64,000 nt of DNA from Nitrosococcus halophilus Nc 4. Lineage in GTDB: Bacteria > Pseudomonadota > Gammaproteobacteria > Nitrosococcales > Nitrosococcaceae. The position numbers and the translations under genes were made by a program. Below are positions 49,439 through 59,434 of the stretch, in pieces (positions within the stretch are counted from its first letter, which is position 1; each line of letters opens with the position of its first letter). The notes beneath the pieces were generated by a model. The model saw only the letters and a list, made by a program, of their open reading frames with translations, did not search any database and was not told the DNA's origin. Where the stretch lies: the NCBI RefSeq assembly GCF_000024725.1, contig NC_013960.1:3830001-3894000 (forward strand), given 5' to 3'.

Positions 49439-49692
49439 ATATTTCATGCTCTGCCCAAGCCGGATACAGCTAGCCCCCATGAAAAGACAACCGGCTAGCC
49501 GCTAATCATAAGGCTCCTTATTGACTCAAGGCCGCAGCAAAACTCGCTTTTTACCCGCCTGTGAGGGAGGCTAGCCTACCCTTATGGTATATTGCTGCGG
49601 GAAAGAATAAGGCCCTATTGGCGAGTTTGGGTAGAAGATCATTCAACTTTTCCAACTCACACCATGTTTCAAATAGTTGCAGAGGTTCTGCC

Positions 49693-50979
49693 ATGACCTA
49701 TTCAGATGAATTGTTCCAACGGGCACAAGCCCATATTCCCGGCGGGGTGAACTCTCCAGTACGCGCCTTCAAAGGTGTGGGCGGCAAACCCGTATTTTTT
49801 GCCCGCGGCGAGGGTCCTTATTTATACGACGTTGACGGCAACCGCTATATTGATTACGTCAGCTCCTGGGGCCCACTCGTTGTTGGCCATACTCATCCTG
49901 AGGTAGTCGCAGCAGTCCAAGAGGCGGCAGCCGAAGGACTTGGCTTTGGCGCCCCTACCGCCATTGAGATCGAAATGGCGGAAACCGTATGCCGCCTCGT
50001 CCCCAGCATGGATCTAGTCCGCATGGTCAGCTCGGGCACCGAAGCCACCATGAGCGCCATTCGCTTAGCCCGGGGATTTACGGGGCGAGACAAAATTTTA
50101 AAGTTTGAGGGTTGCTACCATGGTCACGCCGACTCTTTATTAGTAAAGGCAGGCTCCGGTGCCTTGACCCTGGGTGTCCCCACCTCACCTGGTATTCCCC
50201 TGGCTTTAGCCGAGCATACCCTGACCGTCAGCTACAACAATCTGGATGCGGTCCAGGAGGCCTTCGCCCATTTCGGTGGACAAATCGCCGCCGTGATTGT
50301 CGAACCAGTCGCTGGGAATATGAACTGCATCCCTCCTGCCCCCGGCTTTTTAGAAGGGCTGCGAACTATCTGCAATGAGTACGACAGCGTCCTCATTTTT
50401 GATGAAGTCATGACCGGTTTCCGGGTAGCCCTGGGCGGTGCCCAGGAATTTTATAAAGTGACTCCGGATTTAACTACCTTGGGGAAGGTGATTGGTGGTG
50501 GCCTACCGGTAGGGGCATTTGGTGGCCGCCGAGAAATCATGGAGATGATTGCGCCTTTAGGTCCTGTCTATCAAGCGGGTACGCTCTCCGGTAATCCAGT
50601 GGCGATGGCTGCCGGACTGGCCACCCTCAAGCTTATCCAGGCCCCCGAATTTCACCAACGTTTATCTCAGCAAACTCAAAAGCTGGTTAAGGGCTTTCTT
50701 GAGCGGGCTCGCAACGGGGGGGTTCCCATGACGGCAAACCAGGTAGGCGGCATGTTTGGCCTCTTCTTCACCGAGGAAGAAGAAGTCACCAACTATTATC
50801 AAGCCACGAACTGCAATCTGGATCGCTTTAAACTCTTTTTCCACGGGATGCTAGAGCAAGGGATTTACCTTGCACCCTCAGCCTTTGAAGCCAGTTTTGT
50901 CTCTAGCGCCCACGGTGACGAACAGATAGAGGCCACCCTGCAGGCTGCAGAGCGGGTACTGGCTGAATTATCACCCTAA
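49693..50979 (+). CDS. hemL: Glutamate-1-semialdehyde 2,1-aminomutase
   Basis: PLP enzyme making 5-aminolevulinate in the C5 heme pathway. ATG at 49693 ([20 protein letters not shown]) has AGAGG upstream; the earlier in-frame start adds a non-conserved tail. 428 aa. The PLP Lys is in [20 protein letters not shown], with the [14 protein letters not shown] cofactor segment before it. It completes the rubredoxin-thiE-hemL neighbourhood. Confidence 0.97.
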   Translation: MTYSDELFQRAQAHIPGGVNSPVRAFKGVGGKPVFFARGEGPYLYDVDGNRYIDYVSSWGPLVVGHTHPEVVAAVQEAAAEGLGFGAPTAIEIEMAETVCRLVPSMDLVRMVSSGTEATMSAIRLARGFTGRDKILKFEGCYHGHADSLLVKAGSGALTLGVPTSPGIPLALAEHTLTVSYNNLDAVQEAFAHFGGQIAAVIVEPVAGNMNCIPPAPGFLEGLRTICNEYDSVLIFDEVMTGFRVALGGAQEFYKVTPDLTTLGKVIGGGLPVGAFGGRREIMEMIAPLGPVYQAGTLSGNPVAMAAGLATLKLIQAPEFHQRLSQQTQKLVKGFLERARNGGVPMTANQVGGMFGLFFTEEEEVTNYYQATNCNLDRFKLFFHGMLEQGIYLAPSAFEASFVSSAHGDEQIEATLQAAERVLAELSP

Positions 50980-51069
50980 CCGATAAATCCATGAAGTAGC
51001 GACTAGGAGACATCTAAATCCCTATTCGCTACTTTCAAAATTAGGACAAGGATTGACTCAATTTTAAGT

Positions 51070-51987
51070 ATGAAAATTCGCGCTGCTGCCGCCCAGTATG
51101 ATATTAGTGATCTTCAGAGTTGGAGCGAATATGAAGCCAAAATTACCCAATGGGTTGAACGGGCAGTGGCCCAAGGAGCCCAACTCCTGCTTTTTCCCGA
51201 ATATTTTTCCCTGGAGCTCACTGCCCTGTTCGGCAATGAAAAAGAAGGAACTCTGGCGCGGCAGTTGGCAGCGCTGCAAGAATCCCTACCTAATTTTTTG
51301 GCCCTCTTCCGGCAATTAGCGAAAGCCCACCAAGTCTACATTCTCGCAGGAACTTTCCCCGTCCGGGTCGCGGAAGGCTTTCGCAATCGCGCCCACCTAT
51401 TAGGCCCTAGGGGGGCAATGGTTTTCCAAGATAAACTGCAAATCACCCGGTTTGAGACCGAGCAGATGCGCCTCCGTTCCGGTGATGACATTAAGGTTTT
51501 TGACACTGATTTTGGCAAACTCGGCATCAATGTCTGCTACGATATCGAATTTCCACTAATTGCCCGCTATCAGATTGAGGCCGGGGCTAAATTGCTGCTG
51601 GTCCCAAGCTGTACAGACAGCTTGGCAGGCTACCACCGGATTCGCATTGGCTGCCAAGCTCGGGCTCTGGAAAATCAGTGCTATGTCCTCCAAGCGGCGA
51701 CTGTCACCTGCGCTACACCGCGCTCCAAAGCAACCCAGATCAGAATGGGGGCGGCTGCGGCCTATGCTCCTCCAGCTCGGGGTTTTCCCGATGACGGTAT
51801 CCTGACCATTGGTAAAATCAACGAACCCCAGTGGATATTTACCGATCTAGACCTTGAAGCCATCGACAAAGTACGGCAAACAGGTGATGCGCTTAACTAC
51901 CAAGATTGGCAGGGACAAAAACGCCTGGAGAGCGCTAAGCTAGAGCAAGTCAAGGTTATCGCAGGCCATCGCCCTTATTCCCCTTAA
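51070..51987 (+). CDS. Carbon-nitrogen hydrolase (nitrilase superfamily)
   Basis: 305 aa with the complete Glu-Lys-Cys triad: Glu44 in LLLFPEYFSL, Lys122 in FQDKLQITRF and Cys156 in INVCYDIEFP. Layout matches plant/bacterial omega-amidase and N-acyl hydrolase relatives. Substrate unknown. It stands between hemL and uvrD with its own spacing on both sides. Confidence 0.9.
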   Translation: MKIRAAAAQYDISDLQSWSEYEAKITQWVERAVAQGAQLLLFPEYFSLELTALFGNEKEGTLARQLAALQESLPNFLALFRQLAKAHQVYILAGTFPVRVAEGFRNRAHLLGPRGAMVFQDKLQITRFETEQMRLRSGDDIKVFDTDFGKLGINVCYDIEFPLIARYQIEAGAKLLLVPSCTDSLAGYHRIRIGCQARALENQCYVLQAATVTCATPRSKATQIRMGAAAAYAPPARGFPDDGILTIGKINEPQWIFTDLDLEAIDKVRQTGDALNYQDWQGQKRLESAKLEQVKVIAGHRPYSP

Positions 51988-52035
51988 ACGAACCGCCAAT
52001 CCCCTAGCGGGGCGCAATTTGTTAAAATCGCGCCC

Positions 52036-54183
52036 ATGGATATTTCCTATTTGCTCAATCCGCTTAACAAAGCCCAGCGTGAGGCGGTCGCCGCCCCCGC
52101 AGGACATCATTTAGTGCTCGCCGGTGCAGGCAGCGGTAAAACCCGGGTATTGGTACATCGAATTGCTTGGCTGATCCGAAGCCAAGGAATCTCTCCTTTT
52201 AGTCTCTTGGCAGTGACTTTTACCAATAAGGCTGCCGGGGAAATGCGAGGGCGAATCGAAGAGTTACTAGGAATGCCGGCGGGGGGTATGTGGATGGGCA
52301 CCTTTCATGGACTGGCCCATCGCCTGTTACGGACCCATTGGCAAGAGGCCCAGCTCCCCCAGGACTTTCAGATTCTGGATTCGGAGGATCAGTACCGTCT
52401 AATTCGTCGGATCTTGCAGAATCTCAACCTAGATGAAACCCGGTGGCCACCACGCCAGGCCCAATGGTTTATCAACGGCCGTAAGGACGAGGGCCTGCGC
52501 CCCCAGCATCTTGAGGATGACGGTAACCCCTATCTCCGGCAACAGATCCGCATCTACCACAGCTATCAGAGCCACTGCGAACGCAGCGGCTTGGTGGACT
52601 TCGCGGAGCTTTTGCTGCGGGCTCATGAACTGTGGCGAGACCATCCCGCCCTACTGGGACACTACCAAAACCGTTTTACTCATATTTTGGTGGATGAATT
52701 CCAGGATACCAATGCCATCCAATATGCTTGGCTACGATTGCTGGCCGGGAACCAGGGAAAACTCTTTATCGTCGGCGATGACGATCAATCCATCTATGGC
52801 TGGCGGGGGGCACGGATTGAAAATATTCAACAACTGACCCAGGACTTTCCCACCGTACGGACAGTGCGCTTGGAACAAAACTACCGCTCAACGGGCACTA
52901 TCCTCGCCGCGGCTAACACGGTCATTGCCCACAATGCACAACGGCTGGGGAAAAACCTTTGGACCGATGGCGAAGAGGGCGAGCCCATTCAAATCTACCG
53001 GGCCTTTAATGAACGGGACGAGGCCCATTTTGTGGTCGAGCGTATCCAAGCCTGGCAAAACCAAGGGGAAAGGCGCGCTGATATCGCCGTACTCTACCGC
53101 TCCAACGCCCAATCCCGGATCCTAGAGGCGGCCCTGGTGGAGGCCGGCATCCCCTATCGGGTCCATGGGGGACTGCGGTTCTTCGAGCGGGCGGAAATTA
53201 AAGATGCCCTGGCTTATTTGCGTCTAGTGGCCCATCAAAACGATGACTCTGCCTTCGAGCGGGTGGTGAATACTCCCCCTCGCGGCATTGGCGAACGAAC
53301 CCTTTCCCAAGTCAGGGAACAAGCCCGCCAGGCCGGCCTCTCCCTGTGGCAAGCGGCAACCCAATTGATCAACACGCGGACCCTCTCCCCTCGAAGCGCC
53401 AATGCCCTCCAAAAATTTCACCGACTTATCGAAGGCATGGCGACAGCCATCAAGGCCCTTACCCTCCCGGAAAAAATGGAGCTTGTGCTTGAACAAAGTG
53501 GTTTGTTTGACCACTACCGCAAAGACCGTAGCGAAAAAGGCCAATCACGCTTAGATAACCTGAAAGAGCTGATTAATGCCGCCTCCCAATTTAAAGCCGA
53601 AGATCCTAGCCTGGAAACGTTACCAGAATTTTTAGCCCATGCGGCACTGGAGGCAGGGGATACCCAGGCCGAGGATCGGGAGGATTGCGTGCAATTGATG
53701 ACTTTACACGCGGCGAAGGGCCTGGAATTCCCCCTTGTATTTATCGTCGGCATGGAAGAAGGCCTATTTCCAAGCCCCCAATCCCTCAATGAGCCCAGGC
53801 GGCTGGAGGAGGAACGTCGACTCTGCTATGTGGGAATGACCCGGGCTCGATATCATCTCTATCTCATTCATGCAGAGCATCGTTGGCTTTATGGTTCGGA
53901 GAGCTACCCCAAACCTTCCCGTTTTCTTTATGAAATTCCCACCGAACTCACCCATGAACTCCGGCCGCAAACCCATATTATCCGTCCCGGTTATGCTCCC
54001 CAAGAACCCATGGCCTCTGATGGAGGCTTGCAACGGGGTCAACGAGTCAAGCACCCTAAGTTTGGAGAGGGGGTGATCCTAGGCTTGGAAGGAAAAGGCG
54101 AGCATAGGCGGGTGCAAGTCAATTTCAACCAAGCAGGGACTAAATGGCTGGCAGTGACCTATGCCAATCTCCAAATTGTTTGA
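52036..54183 (+). CDS. uvrD: DNA helicase II (UvrD)
   Basis: SF1 3'-5' helicase for excision and mismatch repair. 715 aa, near the E. coli length of 720. Walker A AGAGSGKTRVLVHRIAW (about 29-45), VDEFQDTNAIQY (motif II), VGDDDQSIYGWRGA (III), LEQNYRST (IV), TLHAAKGLEFPLVFIVGMEE (V) and RRLCYVGMTRAR (VI). The C-terminal Tudor-like segment QRVKHPKFGEGVILGLEGKG is typical of UvrD. Confidence 0.96.
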   Translation: MDISYLLNPLNKAQREAVAAPAGHHLVLAGAGSGKTRVLVHRIAWLIRSQGISPFSLLAVTFTNKAAGEMRGRIEELLGMPAGGMWMGTFHGLAHRLLRTHWQEAQLPQDFQILDSEDQYRLIRRILQNLNLDETRWPPRQAQWFINGRKDEGLRPQHLEDDGNPYLRQQIRIYHSYQSHCERSGLVDFAELLLRAHELWRDHPALLGHYQNRFTHILVDEFQDTNAIQYAWLRLLAGNQGKLFIVGDDDQSIYGWRGARIENIQQLTQDFPTVRTVRLEQNYRSTGTILAAANTVIAHNAQRLGKNLWTDGEEGEPIQIYRAFNERDEAHFVVERIQAWQNQGERRADIAVLYRSNAQSRILEAALVEAGIPYRVHGGLRFFERAEIKDALAYLRLVAHQNDDSAFERVVNTPPRGIGERTLSQVREQARQAGLSLWQAATQLINTRTLSPRSANALQKFHRLIEGMATAIKALTLPEKMELVLEQSGLFDHYRKDRSEKGQSRLDNLKELINAASQFKAEDPSLETLPEFLAHAALEAGDTQAEDREDCVQLMTLHAAKGLEFPLVFIVGMEEGLFPSPQSLNEPRRLEEERRLCYVGMTRARYHLYLIHAEHRWLYGSESYPKPSRFLYEIPTELTHELRPQTHIIRPGYAPQEPMASDGGLQRGQRVKHPKFGEGVILGLEGKGEHRRVQVNFNQAGTKWLAVTYANLQIV

Positions 54184-54261
54184 TATTCGATAAAAATAAC
54201 TTGCCTCTCCCGCTCCTTAGCGCTGGGATCAGTCGAGAGTTCAAAACTTAAGGAAACACTT

Positions 54262-55374
54262 ATGGTTCGAATGATGAAATTGGTTTCAACATTCTTCTTT
54301 TTCCTGGTACTGCTCAACCTCAACGCCTGTGGCTCCGAACCTCCAAGCACAACCATCGAAGGCCCCTCAAACCAAATTATTCGCTGGCGGATGGTGACCA
54401 CTTGGCCCCCCGGTTTTCCGGTCCTCCAGGAGGGAGCCGAACGTTTTGCCAAAAATATCGAAGCCATGAGTGGGGGACGGCTCAGGATCAAAGTCTTCGC
54501 GGGAGGAGAACTGATCCCCCCCTTAGAAACCTTTGAAGCGGTTTCCCAGGGGGCGGTGCATATGGGCCACGGGTCGGCCTATTACTGGGCGGGTAGAATT
54601 CCTGCTGCGCAATTTTTCTCCACTGTCCCTTTTGGCATGACGGCCAAGGGAATGAATACTTGGCTTTATGACGGTGGCGGGCTGAAAATGTGGCGAGAAA
54701 TTTATGTTCCTTTCAATGTGGTCCCCTTTCCGCTGGGAAATACCGGAGTCCAAATGGGCGGATGGTTTAATAAGAAAATTGAATCGGCTGAGGATCTTAA
54801 AGGACTTAAAATGCGCATCCCTGGCCTTGGCGGCAAGGTTTTCGCTAAAGCCGGCGGTAATCCAGTGCTTTTAGCAGGAGCTGAAGTCTATACCGCCTTA
54901 GAGCGTAATACTATCGATGCTACCGAATGGATTGCCCCCTTCCATGACCAACGCTTAGGCCTCAACCGGGCGGCCCAGTACTACTATTATCCCGGCTGGC
55001 ATGAGCCAGGTACAGTATTGGAGCTTATCGTCAACAAAGAGGCCTGGGAGTCCCTTCCTAAAGACCTCCAAGCCATCATCTCCGTGGCTGCCCAGGCCGA
55101 GAATTTGCAAATGAGTTCAGAAATGGAGGCTAAAAATGCACAAGCACTGGAGGAACTCCAAGAACAAAGCCATACTAAGCTTTTAGCTTTTCCAGAGGAT
55201 GTACTGGCCAAACTGCGCCGGCTTACCCAGCAAACCCTCAACGAACAGGCTGCTGACGATCCCCAATTTAAGCGAGTCTATGAAGCCTACACCGCTTTCC
55301 GGCAAAAGTTTGATGCCTGGGAGGCTATTTCAGAACAAGCCTACCAACGTACACTAGAGAGTGAAAATAAATAG
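54262..55374 (+). CDS. TRAP-type substrate-binding lipoprotein (DctP family), orphan
   Basis: 370 aa. The signal MVRMMKLVSTFFFFLVLLNL ends in a lipobox NAC (Cys23). The DctP fold follows: TTWPPGFPVLQEGAERFAKN, GELIPPLETFEAVSQGAVHM, LKGLKMRIPGLGGKVFAKAG and NTIDATEWIAPFHDQRLGLN (the Arg/Asn-rich carboxylate site). TRAP receptors normally pair with DctQ and DctM; no permease gene is nearby, so it is an orphan. Confidence 0.88.
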   Translation: MVRMMKLVSTFFFFLVLLNLNACGSEPPSTTIEGPSNQIIRWRMVTTWPPGFPVLQEGAERFAKNIEAMSGGRLRIKVFAGGELIPPLETFEAVSQGAVHMGHGSAYYWAGRIPAAQFFSTVPFGMTAKGMNTWLYDGGGLKMWREIYVPFNVVPFPLGNTGVQMGGWFNKKIESAEDLKGLKMRIPGLGGKVFAKAGGNPVLLAGAEVYTALERNTIDATEWIAPFHDQRLGLNRAAQYYYYPGWHEPGTVLELIVNKEAWESLPKDLQAIISVAAQAENLQMSSEMEAKNAQALEELQEQSHTKLLAFPEDVLAKLRRLTQQTLNEQAADDPQFKRVYEAYTAFRQKFDAWEAISEQAYQRTLESENK

Positions 55375-55500
55375 GGCTTTCCTCATCTTCTAATTGTCGG
55401 GTCTCCGATGATTAATTTGACGTTCACATGGAGAAAATCCAGTGGATAGCCTTGAAAACACTTGGGTTTGGAAACTATTGGAACATCCCTTTATGGGTAG

Positions 55501-55533
55501 GGTGGGTTAAGGCGTGTTAGCGCCGTACCCACC
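55501..55533. repeat. REP-like double hairpin
   Basis: GGTGGGT pairs with ACCCACC, and an inner GGCG/CGCC pair sits in the loop. The string GGTGGGTTAAGGCG...CGCC..ACCCACC belongs to a family of hairpins common in many proteobacterial and cyanobacterial intergenic regions (from memory). It lies between converging genes and may also stop transcription. Confidence 0.6.
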
Positions 55534-55614
55534 GACATTTAAACACTTAATAGGGGCTTATCCTCCGGTCTTGCTCCACCTTTCACCGACAGCAAAATTT
55601 TCCTGAAATTGCAC

Positions 55615-56202
55615 TTAATATTTGTAGTGCCAACTGTCCTTACGCCAGTGGTATTTATAGCGATAATCGTGAAACCAATAGCGGTAGAATAGTGGTTGCC
55701 AACGGTTATGCCAACGGAAGTAGGCATCTTCTGTTTTTCGGGCATCTCTTGCTTCTGCCAAGAGCTTCTGCGCTTCTTCATTGCCACGACCTGCAGCGAT
55801 GGACAACCATTTTTCAGCCTCGCGGGGATCTGACCCCAACTCCTCAAGACCGGTCAGATAAAGTTGTCCAAGAGCTAATTGCGCATTGAGATCGCCTCTT
55901 TCTGCTGCCTCCCGCATCCATTGTAATGCCCGGTAGCTATCCCGAGGCACCCCATCACCCCGAAAGAATCGCAGCCCCAGATCATACGCAGCACGGGGAT
56001 CTTGGCGAGCAAGTTCTTCCAGGGCCACAATACGTCTCTCCGCGTCACCATTTGGCACCGCAGCAGATGGATCATAGGAGGCGGCATCACTAGGGCGATA
56101 TGAACAACCATCAGAATTGCAAACACGCATGGTTTCCGACGGAGGGGGTTGTACGCAGGCTGGCAATACCGCACCCAATACCAACCAAAACAAAAGTCGC
56201 AT
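55615..56202 (-). CDS. Sel1-repeat lipoprotein with aromatic tail
   Basis: 195 aa. The signal ends in lipobox PAC (Cys16). After a Ser/Asp-rich linker there are two to three Sel1-like repeats (AAYDLGLRFFRGDGVPRDSY, RALQWMREAAERGDLNAQLA, AEKWLSIAAGRGNEEAQKLL). The last 30 residues are rich in Tyr, Trp, His and Arg (YRYWFHDYRYKYHWRKD), an odd tail that may bind membrane or wall. Function unknown. Confidence 0.82.
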   Translation of the reverse strand: MRLLFWLVLGAVLPACVQPPPSETMRVCNSDGCSYRPSDAASYDPSAAVPNGDAERRIVALEELARQDPRAAYDLGLRFFRGDGVPRDSYRALQWMREAAERGDLNAQLALGQLYLTGLEELGSDPREAEKWLSIAAGRGNEEAQKLLAEARDARKTEDAYFRWHNRWQPLFYRYWFHDYRYKYHWRKDSWHYKY

Positions 56203-56544
56203 ACCTTACCTCTTAAATTAATTCTTTTTTTCTACTTCAATTTTAGGCCTTTCAGCTTTGCCTAACTGCGGTCATATTCAGGAAAATACTGCCACGGCAA
56301 AACGCCCATCCAAACATTTCTCGGTACAAAACCAATTGCACAATACAAATATCTGGATACACTACACGCATTATCGGACAGGAAAGCCCCAAAAAAAATA
56401 GAGCTGTCTGGTAATTCACAATTGGCATATTATGTCGTGACTTTTAAAATTTAATGCGAATTTAGAGCTACCTGGAGTAAGGCAGCGTAAACCAACCCAC
56501 TGCGCTATGGTGTCAGGCAACCTAATCAAGGACGCCGCAGGGGA
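56203..56544. other. Intergenic region between Sel1 lipoprotein and CsgG-like genes
   Basis: About 340 bp, AT-rich, divergent promoter zone. No known motif was recognised. Confidence 0.35.
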
Positions 56545-56709
56545 ATGGCAGTGGATTGGGAATCAAAATTGATAACGCTTTATGAGTTAAACAGTATCAG
56601 AAACAGTTTTGGGTCTACTACCAGCGCCCTAGATAATAACGAAGGGATCAAACTGTATATCCTGGAATTACGCCGACTCGGGACCCTACTCTTTGTAAAT
56701 GGAGAATAA
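56545..56709 (+). CDS. Candidate 54-aa ORF before the CsgG-like gene
   Basis: ATG at 56545 with CAGGGGA directly upstream; it ends 7 bp before the CsgG-like start. The peptide begins MAVDWESKLITLYELNSIRN and ends LLFVNGE. It could be coupled to the next gene or be chance; no homologue is recognised. Confidence 0.28.
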   Translation: MAVDWESKLITLYELNSIRNSFGSTTSALDNNEGIKLYILELRRLGTLLFVNGE

Positions 56710-56716
56710 AAACATT

Positions 56717-57523
56717 ATGTCCAATCTCTTTAAATTACAAAATTTTCTTATCTTAGGTTGTTGTTTCATTTTTACCGGCTGTGTTACAACGGGAGGGCAA
56801 GGCACCGCAGTGTCAGGATCAGCGGGGGGAGGAACCAGCGTAGATGCTAACTCATCTCTAGAACGATGCGATCAACCGGTTGGAACACTAGCAGTTGATG
56901 ATGGCCGTGCAGCAGATTGGTATGGCCGCTTTGGCAGTGCCACTAATGTCACCTCAATTGAACCGCTACTCCGACTTGCGGTGCAGCAATCGAACTGTTT
57001 CGTCATTACCACGATAGGCAATCTGCGCACCGATAGCCGTCTTACCCGAATCACTGAACTACAGCGTAACTCTGGTGAATATCGTGCCGGCTCAAAGCAA
57101 CACAAAGGGCAGCGAGTTGCCGCCGATTATTACCTAGAGCCACAAATCATTATTGATAATTCCTCTATTGGTAAAGTCGGAGGGGCGCTCGGCGGATTAG
57201 TCAACAGCACCGTGGGAGCCCTGGCCGGAGCTCTGGAAGCAAAAGCATCGGTAGTAACCCTTTCCCTGTATGATATCCGCTCCGCTGTTCAAATTTCGGC
57301 CTCTGAGGGTAGTTCAACAGCCACCAATTATGGCGCAGCATTAGGTGCATTTGGAGGAACCGCGGCGGGGGGGCTAGGCGGTTTTTCAAAAACACCCGAG
57401 GGTAAAGCTACCGTCGCTGCTTTTATCGACGCCTATAATGGTATGGTGCAGGCTCTGAGAAACTACGAAGCACAAGATGTGAAAGGTGGCTTAGGCCGTG
57501 GCGGTACGCTTGAAGTTAAGTAA
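56717..57523 (+). CDS. CsgG-like outer membrane lipoprotein
   Basis: ATG at 56717 is preferred because GGAG precedes it; an ATG at 56699 overlaps that site. 268 aa with lipobox TGC (Cys22), a Gly/Ser linker, then the CsgG/curli-assembly-like fold: VDDGRAADWYGRFGSATNVT, LLRLAVQQSNCFVITTIG, AADYYLEPQIIIDN. A glycine-rich hydrophobic section follows (GKVGGALGGLVNSTVGALAG). No other curli genes are nearby, so it may serve another export or stress role. Confidence 0.78.
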   Translation: MSNLFKLQNFLILGCCFIFTGCVTTGGQGTAVSGSAGGGTSVDANSSLERCDQPVGTLAVDDGRAADWYGRFGSATNVTSIEPLLRLAVQQSNCFVITTIGNLRTDSRLTRITELQRNSGEYRAGSKQHKGQRVAADYYLEPQIIIDNSSIGKVGGALGGLVNSTVGALAGALEAKASVVTLSLYDIRSAVQISASEGSSTATNYGAALGAFGGTAAGGLGGFSKTPEGKATVAAFIDAYNGMVQALRNYEAQDVKGGLGRGGTLEVK

Positions 57524-57908
57524 TCCAAGTTAGCGCCTATGCAAGTACATGAGACGTGGTGGGCTTAAACCATACAAAAACAGCGAATCGCGATAATTCG
57601 ACCGTCCACGGGGCTCCTCCTTCATGATAAAGAGCGATCCTTGCTGGACGGTCCTCTTGTTCAAGATCTTGCAACCATTTTCAGCCCTTTACCGACTTCC
57701 CAAGGTAAATCGGCCAGTTCTTCAACCAATGCCGTCGTTTGCGTGCACCATACCCCAATACCTAGGGACAAAGGCAGATTCATGCAACAATAGCACTGGA
57801 GCTGGGCTAGAGTCTGGATAGATACGCCAATTTCACAACACTTGGGGCTCACGGAAACAGAAGCCCCAGATACCGACCACTTGAATTTGCAATTCTAAGC
57901 GATTTACT
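57524..57908. other. Intergenic region with an inverted repeat before the CDF gene
   Basis: 385 bp without a supported gene. It contains a 9-bp inverted repeat GACCGTCCA/TGGACGGTC (57600-57608 and 57645-57653). A minus-strand open frame at 57661-57852 has no recognisable family. Confidence 0.4.
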
Positions 57909-58805
57909 GTGAGTAGGGTAGAAGTAAAAGAAAAAAAACCACATTTGCCCTCCAAAAACGAGAGGCGAGTCTTTTGGGCCGCATTAGTTACCGGTACGTT
58001 TACCATTGTAGAAGCCATCGGCGGAATACTTTCCGGCTCCCTGGCTTTGCTGGCCGACGCGGGCCATATGCTGGCGGACACCGCCGCCCTGGTGCTCGCC
58101 TGGCTCGCCTTTCGTATTGGCCGTAAACCTGCTGATACGCGCCGTTCCTATGGATATCAACGACTTCAGGTGCTTGCCGCCTTAATTAATGGGATAGCTT
58201 TGTTTTTTATTGTTATCTGGATCCTGATTGAGGCTGTTGCCCGGCTATTGGAACCGGTCGAGGTACTTGGCGGGATTATGCTAATAGTGGCTGCCGCCGG
58301 GTTGCTTATCAATCTCCTAGCTTTCATCATCCTCCATGGTGGCGACCACCATAATCTTAATGTTCGAGGGGCTTTGTTGCACGTCTGGGGGGATTTGCTC
58401 GGTTCCATAGCTGCGCTAACAGCGGCTGGCGTTATTCTAGGAACCGGTTGGACTCCTGTTGATCCCCTTTTGTCCTTATTTGTTGCGCTTCTCATTCTCC
58501 GCAGTGCTTGGATGCTGATGAGAAAGTCAGCCCATATCCTGCTAGAAGGCACCCCCGACTGGTTGGATGTGGAGGAATTGCGTGGGAGGCTGACAGAGGC
58601 TATCCCAGAGGTAGAGGACATCCACCATGTCCACGTCTGGTTACTCACCTCTGAAAACCCGCTCCTAACACTGCATGCCAGTGTCCGCCAAGGGGCTAAT
58701 TACGATCATACCTTGGTCGCCATCAAGGAATGTCTTCGGAAACAATATGGGATTGATCACTCCACCGTCCAAATTGAAACCCATAGCTGTGCAGACAAAG
58801 CATAA
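57909..58805 (+). CDS. Cation diffusion facilitator, zinc exporter type (CzcD/ZitB)
   Basis: 298 aa with a GTG start. Six membrane helices carry the zinc-site residues: HxxxD in TM2 (His53, Asp57 of LLADAGHMLADTAAL) and in TM5 (His158, Asp162 of LLHVWGDLLGSIAAL), the zinc-type pattern. The His-rich loop is short (HGGDHHN). The cytoplasmic C-terminal domain contains IHHVHVWLLTSENPLLTLHA. It likely exports Zn(II) by proton antiport. Confidence 0.93.
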   Translation: MSRVEVKEKKPHLPSKNERRVFWAALVTGTFTIVEAIGGILSGSLALLADAGHMLADTAALVLAWLAFRIGRKPADTRRSYGYQRLQVLAALINGIALFFIVIWILIEAVARLLEPVEVLGGIMLIVAAAGLLINLLAFIILHGGDHHNLNVRGALLHVWGDLLGSIAALTAAGVILGTGWTPVDPLLSLFVALLILRSAWMLMRKSAHILLEGTPDWLDVEELRGRLTEAIPEVEDIHHVHVWLLTSENPLLTLHASVRQGANYDHTLVAIKECLRKQYGIDHSTVQIETHSCADKA

Positions 58806-58967
58806 GGCTGAAAACCGGCTAAATGGCCCCCTTAGCATTTCTGCAATCCTGGCAATGGTCTACACTTTATTATGGACAATTTAGAAATATGTGATACCCA
58901 AATTTGCTAAAGCCATTAGCAATGGCGGCGGCGGCCGCCCTCAGATAAGCTTTAGGAGGGAAACCCT

Positions 58968-59285
58968 ATGCCTACATTCATTATGCTAACGCGGGTCGAA
59001 ACAAACGGAGCCCAGTCACCAAAATCCCTTGAAGAGTTGGAGCATAAGGTGATGGAACAAATTCAAGCTCAATGCCCTCAAGTCAAATGGCTACAAAACT
59101 ATGCTGTCCTAGGCCCCTATGATTATTTAGATGTCTTTAATGCCCCCGATAATGAGGTTGCCGCGAAAGTATCTACCCTTATTCGCACCTATGGCCATGC
59201 CCACGCCGAAGTATGGCCGGCTACCGAGTGGGCTAGATATAAAGAAATGATACACGACATGTCCGATGTTAAAACAGCCCAGTAA
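58968..59285 (+). CDS. GYD-domain protein
   Basis: 105-aa protein with a GYD signature (MPTFIMLTRVETNGAQSP; VLGPYDYLDVFNAPDNEVAA; IRTYGHAHAEVWPATEWARY). AGGAGG precedes the ATG by 9 bp. Family members are small ferredoxin-like fold proteins of unknown function. It is complete and probably expressed from its own promoter. Confidence 0.88.
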   Translation: MPTFIMLTRVETNGAQSPKSLEELEHKVMEQIQAQCPQVKWLQNYAVLGPYDYLDVFNAPDNEVAAKVSTLIRTYGHAHAEVWPATEWARYKEMIHDMSDVKTAQ

Positions 59286-59434
59286 TAGGGAACTTTTTTT
59301 GGCATTCAAGGGACTACTTGCTCAAAAGAACTCAAATTCCCTAAGCCCGCGCATGATTAAGTGTGCCCGATGCTTGGCACCCTGTCCGGGCCGCTTACTG
59401 ACTAGTTTTAAAATATCCTGAAGTATCGCCTACA

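Noticed and set aside
57661-57852. 63-aa minus-strand frame before the CDF gene
   Set aside because: No ribosome site or family; could be transposase debris but nothing supports it.
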